From contig NC_018263.1 of the NCBI RefSeq assembly GCF_000227135.1, positions 1,935,186-1,999,185 on the forward strand: a DNA stretch of 64,000 bases, read 5' to 3'. The notes under the pieces were generated by a model. It was not told the origin of the DNA, made no database searches, and saw nothing but the letters and a program-made list of their open reading frames with translations. Shown piece after piece: positions 61,951-64,000 of the stretch (the stretch's first letter is position 1; every line of letters begins with the position of its first letter). Source of the DNA: Leishmania donovani (Eukaryota > Euglenozoa > Kinetoplastea > Trypanosomatida > Trypanosomatidae). The position numbers and the translations under genes were made by a program.

Positions 61951-62745
61951 CTACCAGTGAGTTCTGCGATACGAGGAGCTGCCCATGCCATCGTTCAACT
62001 CCGCAGCACTTAAGCGTGACTCAGCTAGCACGGTCTCACGAACCTGGGTCTGCAGCAGGTTCTCTGAGGTGCATCCCTTCTGAAAGCGGCACGGCGCCGC
62101 AGGGCCGCCAATCGTCCTCGACGGCGGGTCGTAGGGCGTCACCACCTCGGCCGCGCCAACGGATGCCCTCATCCGAGCGAGGAACTCTCGGCTCCACTTC
62201 ATGCGGTACGTTCTGTCTTGGAACTCCAAGAAGCCTACGCCAATGTCGATGGTGAGCGTCGAGGCGGCGTTGCGCTGCAGGTACTTGCCGATCTCGCGCA
62301 CCGAGTCCTTCACAGCCGCCTCGACAACGAAGCGGTCTGTACCAACGATGGAGGCGATGGTGATATAGCTGACCGTGCTGGCAACGGTTGCGTGGTAGTG
62401 CGCATCGTGCATCTCCAGCACATTTTTGAGGTGAAACTTCGACGTGAAGTCCGGCAGCAGCACAAGCTGCGGCTTCAGCTCGATGGCAACGGACTTATCA
62501 AACAGCATGACTCGCTGCACCTTGATGCTGGCGTGCAGAAAGTCAAGCACAATTCCGGACCGCTTCTTGATGAGCATTTCCTCCAACTGCTCACCTAAAA
62601 CACGCCAGACGACGTTCAGCTGGTGTGCTGTGCCCTGCCCCTTCGTCTGTAGCATGTAAACGCCATCCACGAGAGTCACAATCTCCGCTATTTCGCCGTA
62701 GCAGCCGCGACAAGCACGGCCAGAGCATGACGATGAGTGCTCCAT
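61951..62745 (-). CDS. CCDC81-like HU-fold protein
   Basis: The protein has 264 residues from the ATG at 62745, the first ATG in frame. The pattern over residues 15-195 matches the paired eukaryotic HU-like domains of CCDC81. The first ends in a strand pair near 60-95 (KKRSGIVLDFLHASIKVQRV). The second closes with TIDIGVGFLEFQDRTYRMKW (165-184) and REFLARM (186-192), close to the IGVLSFRDNKVKMKF type of text in CCDC81. A Cys cluster (C7, C12, C15) is at the N-terminus. CCDC81 is a centrosomal/ciliary-associated protein in animals, which suits a flagellate. The last 70 residues are low-complexity. The function in this organism is inferred. Confidence 0.7.
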   Translation of the reverse strand: MEHSSSCSGRACRGCYGEIAEIVTLVDGVYMLQTKGQGTAHQLNVVWRVLGEQLEEMLIKKRSGIVLDFLHASIKVQRVMLFDKSVAIELKPQLVLLPDFTSKFHLKNVLEMHDAHYHATVASTVSYITIASIVGTDRFVVEAAVKDSVREIGKYLQRNAASTLTIDIGVGFLEFQDRTYRMKWSREFLARMRASVGAAEVVTPYDPPSRTIGGPAAPCRFQKGCTSENLLQTQVRETVLAESRLSAAELNDGMGSSSYRRTHW

Positions 62746-63744
62746 CCGCACACAGCAAAGGCGAGGTGCACGGAAAAGAAGTGAAGGCGAACTGCGGGCG
62801 CGTCTCTGCTGCCAAGAGCAAGGATCCTGCGCTCAGTGCGAGGGTAACGCAGGAGACGCGCATACACCACGAGTGCTCTATCTTGAGGCAAGGAGTGTGT
62901 CTAGAAGTTCTATCAGTCACCGAGACTTTGAGTGATGTTTCAGCAAGGAGAAACGAGCTCACAGGCAGCGTGCCAGCTGAGAGAGATGGGCGAGATATAC
63001 ACGTAAAGCGAACAGGTAAGGTAGAGTGGAAGACCATGTACAAGCGAAGGTGATGAGGCTGGTACTTCCAAGGATACAATCGGAGACGGGACAGACTGCA
63101 CTGACCCTTCTTACAAGACAGAAGACGAGCACATGATGCTTGCCTCCCCTCTTTGCGTGCATGAGGAGGCTTCCATCACAGCCACGGCCGAAGCTGATGG
63201 GTATCCTCCATCGACTACTGATGATGATACGCCCTTGCAGCGCAAGAGGAGGGTGGGGGGGGGAGGGGCAAACTGCTCAGCTGCTACTCCACGCGCGTCA
63301 GGAAGCGCCCCTTCACGGGACTGCTTGCTTCGTTTTCGTGTGCGTTGGCTTGCTTCGACGTAGGGGGAAGTTATAAAAGCAAAGGCGCTTTTGGGGGGAT
63401 GAGGACCACCAAGAGGGCGGTGCTGTGGGCATACCGTTGTAAGAAGGTCGATTCCCTCGTCGAACGTCAGACACCCAGCACACGCGTTTGAACCGTCTCC
63501 GCGGCATCACTCACCCCTGCAAAGGCCCAAAAAGAGAAATAACTAGACCAGTTTGTTATAGAGCACCTCGTCGTGTGCGTAGAGCACAGCCTGACCTCAC
63601 TGGAGACGCAGCAGGCGCGCACAACGGAGGGGCCGTGAAGAGTGCAAGGACAACGACAAGAAGAGGGGCACAGAAGAGCTACAAAGTGTCGCCATCCCAC
63701 CAGTTTCCCACCGCTCCTGTCGTCCACGCCGTCGTCACAACGCC
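62746..63744. other. Intergenic region, RPSA copy to CCDC81-like gene
   Basis: No gene is supported. It holds the 3' UTR of the RPSA copy that begins beyond the window edge; its sequence differs from the 3' UTR of the other RPSA copy. A G-run lies near 63257-63269. Confidence 0.5.
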
Positions 63745-64000
63745 TTACGCCTCCCACGCGTTGTCGTCGTTGCGCTCCACCCAGCCGAAGCCCTCCTCCG
63801 CCTCCGCGGCGGGCGCCGCAGCGGCCGCGGCGGCCTTCTCCTCCGCAGCCTCGTTGGGGTCGCGGTAGAAGAACAGGTCCACCTTCTCCTCCCACGGCAC
63901 CGAGCGCACAATCGTGCCGCGCAGGCGCAGCACCTCGCGCGCAAGCAGCCAGTACATCATGCCGATCGACTTGATGCCGCGGTTGTTGCACGGGATCGCA
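63745..64000 (-). CDS. RPSA: 40S ribosomal protein SA (uS2), second copy, 5' part beyond the window
   Basis: This is the 3' 256 nt of an RPSA gene, stop at 63745, giving the C-terminal 84 residues (from the end of the [10 protein letters not shown] motif to NAWEA). By eye it is base-for-base identical to 32372-32627 of the other copy. The match ends within about four bases beyond the stop codon, so the 3' UTRs are unrelated. No frame problem is visible in this part. Confidence 0.95.

Overview
The window looks like chromosomal DNA of a trypanosomatid, most probably Leishmania or a close Leishmaniinae relative. Every supported protein gene lies on the minus strand as an intronless ORF with GC-rich third codon positions. 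The genes are separated by 0.6-3.4 kb of microsatellite-rich and purine/pyrimidine-skewed DNA, the usual layout of one directional (polycistronic) gene cluster processed by spliced-leader trans-splicing. Transcription runs from right (64000) to left (1). The gene set (delta-tubulin, CFAP58, a CCDC81-like protein, IMPACT, NOB1, CK2 beta, two separated copies of ribosomal protein SA) is that of a flagellated eukaryote. From memory and unverified, L. major chromosome 36 carries two RPSA genes about ten genes apart. Here exactly ten supported genes lie between the two copies.

Reading in transcription order: 63745-64000 is the 3' end of one RPSA (uS2) gene cut by the window edge. Then come a CCDC81-like HU-fold protein (61951-62745), a Q/G/RGG-rich protein with PUF-like helical repeats (57898-60798), CK2 regulatory subunit beta (54085-54912), an RGG-rich protein of unknown function (50672-52534), an S4 / RsuA-like pseudouridine synthase family protein (48377-49558), the pre-18S rRNA nuclease NOB1 (46106-47428), a membrane-anchored unknown (44004-44807), a gamma-carbonic-anhydrase-like beta-helix protein (40520-41815), a coiled-coil protein (37568-38734), CFAP58 (34088-36625) and a second RPSA copy broken by a 55-N gap (32372-33111). 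Beyond this lie a Cys-containing membrane unknown (29273-30331), delta-tubulin (25073-26761) and a PSP1-domain protein (22474-23469).

Next is an 8.8 kb gene-poor stretch (13691-22473) holding a 906-N gap. It contains a well-formed predicted splice acceptor (19308) and a start-proximal frame (19265 to the gap edge) interrupted by one TGA, so at least one gene is probably missing from the assembly. The last block is a J-domain protein with a SANT-like helical segment (12650-13690), a 3.4 kb intergenic stretch possibly holding degenerate retroposon (SIDER-type) sequence, a triple START-like protein (6292-9222), an ALKBH6-like dioxygenase with extra domains (3036-5183), an IMPACT/RWD protein (1594-2421) and a small multi-pass membrane unknown (98-562).

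Functional themes are flagellum/basal body (delta-tubulin, CFAP58, CCDC81-like), small-subunit ribosome production (RPSA twice, NOB1, possibly the PUF-like protein) and post-transcriptional or translational control (IMPACT, PSP1, RGG protein, CK2 beta). Co-location in such a cluster does not by itself imply co-regulation. I saw no tRNA, rRNA, CRISPR or intact transposon, and found no obvious multi-gene system that is new. The most useful leads are the gap-adjacent broken gene, the gap-caused false frameshift in RPSA, the predicted loss of all zinc ligands in the gamma-CA-like protein and the unusual domain fusions.
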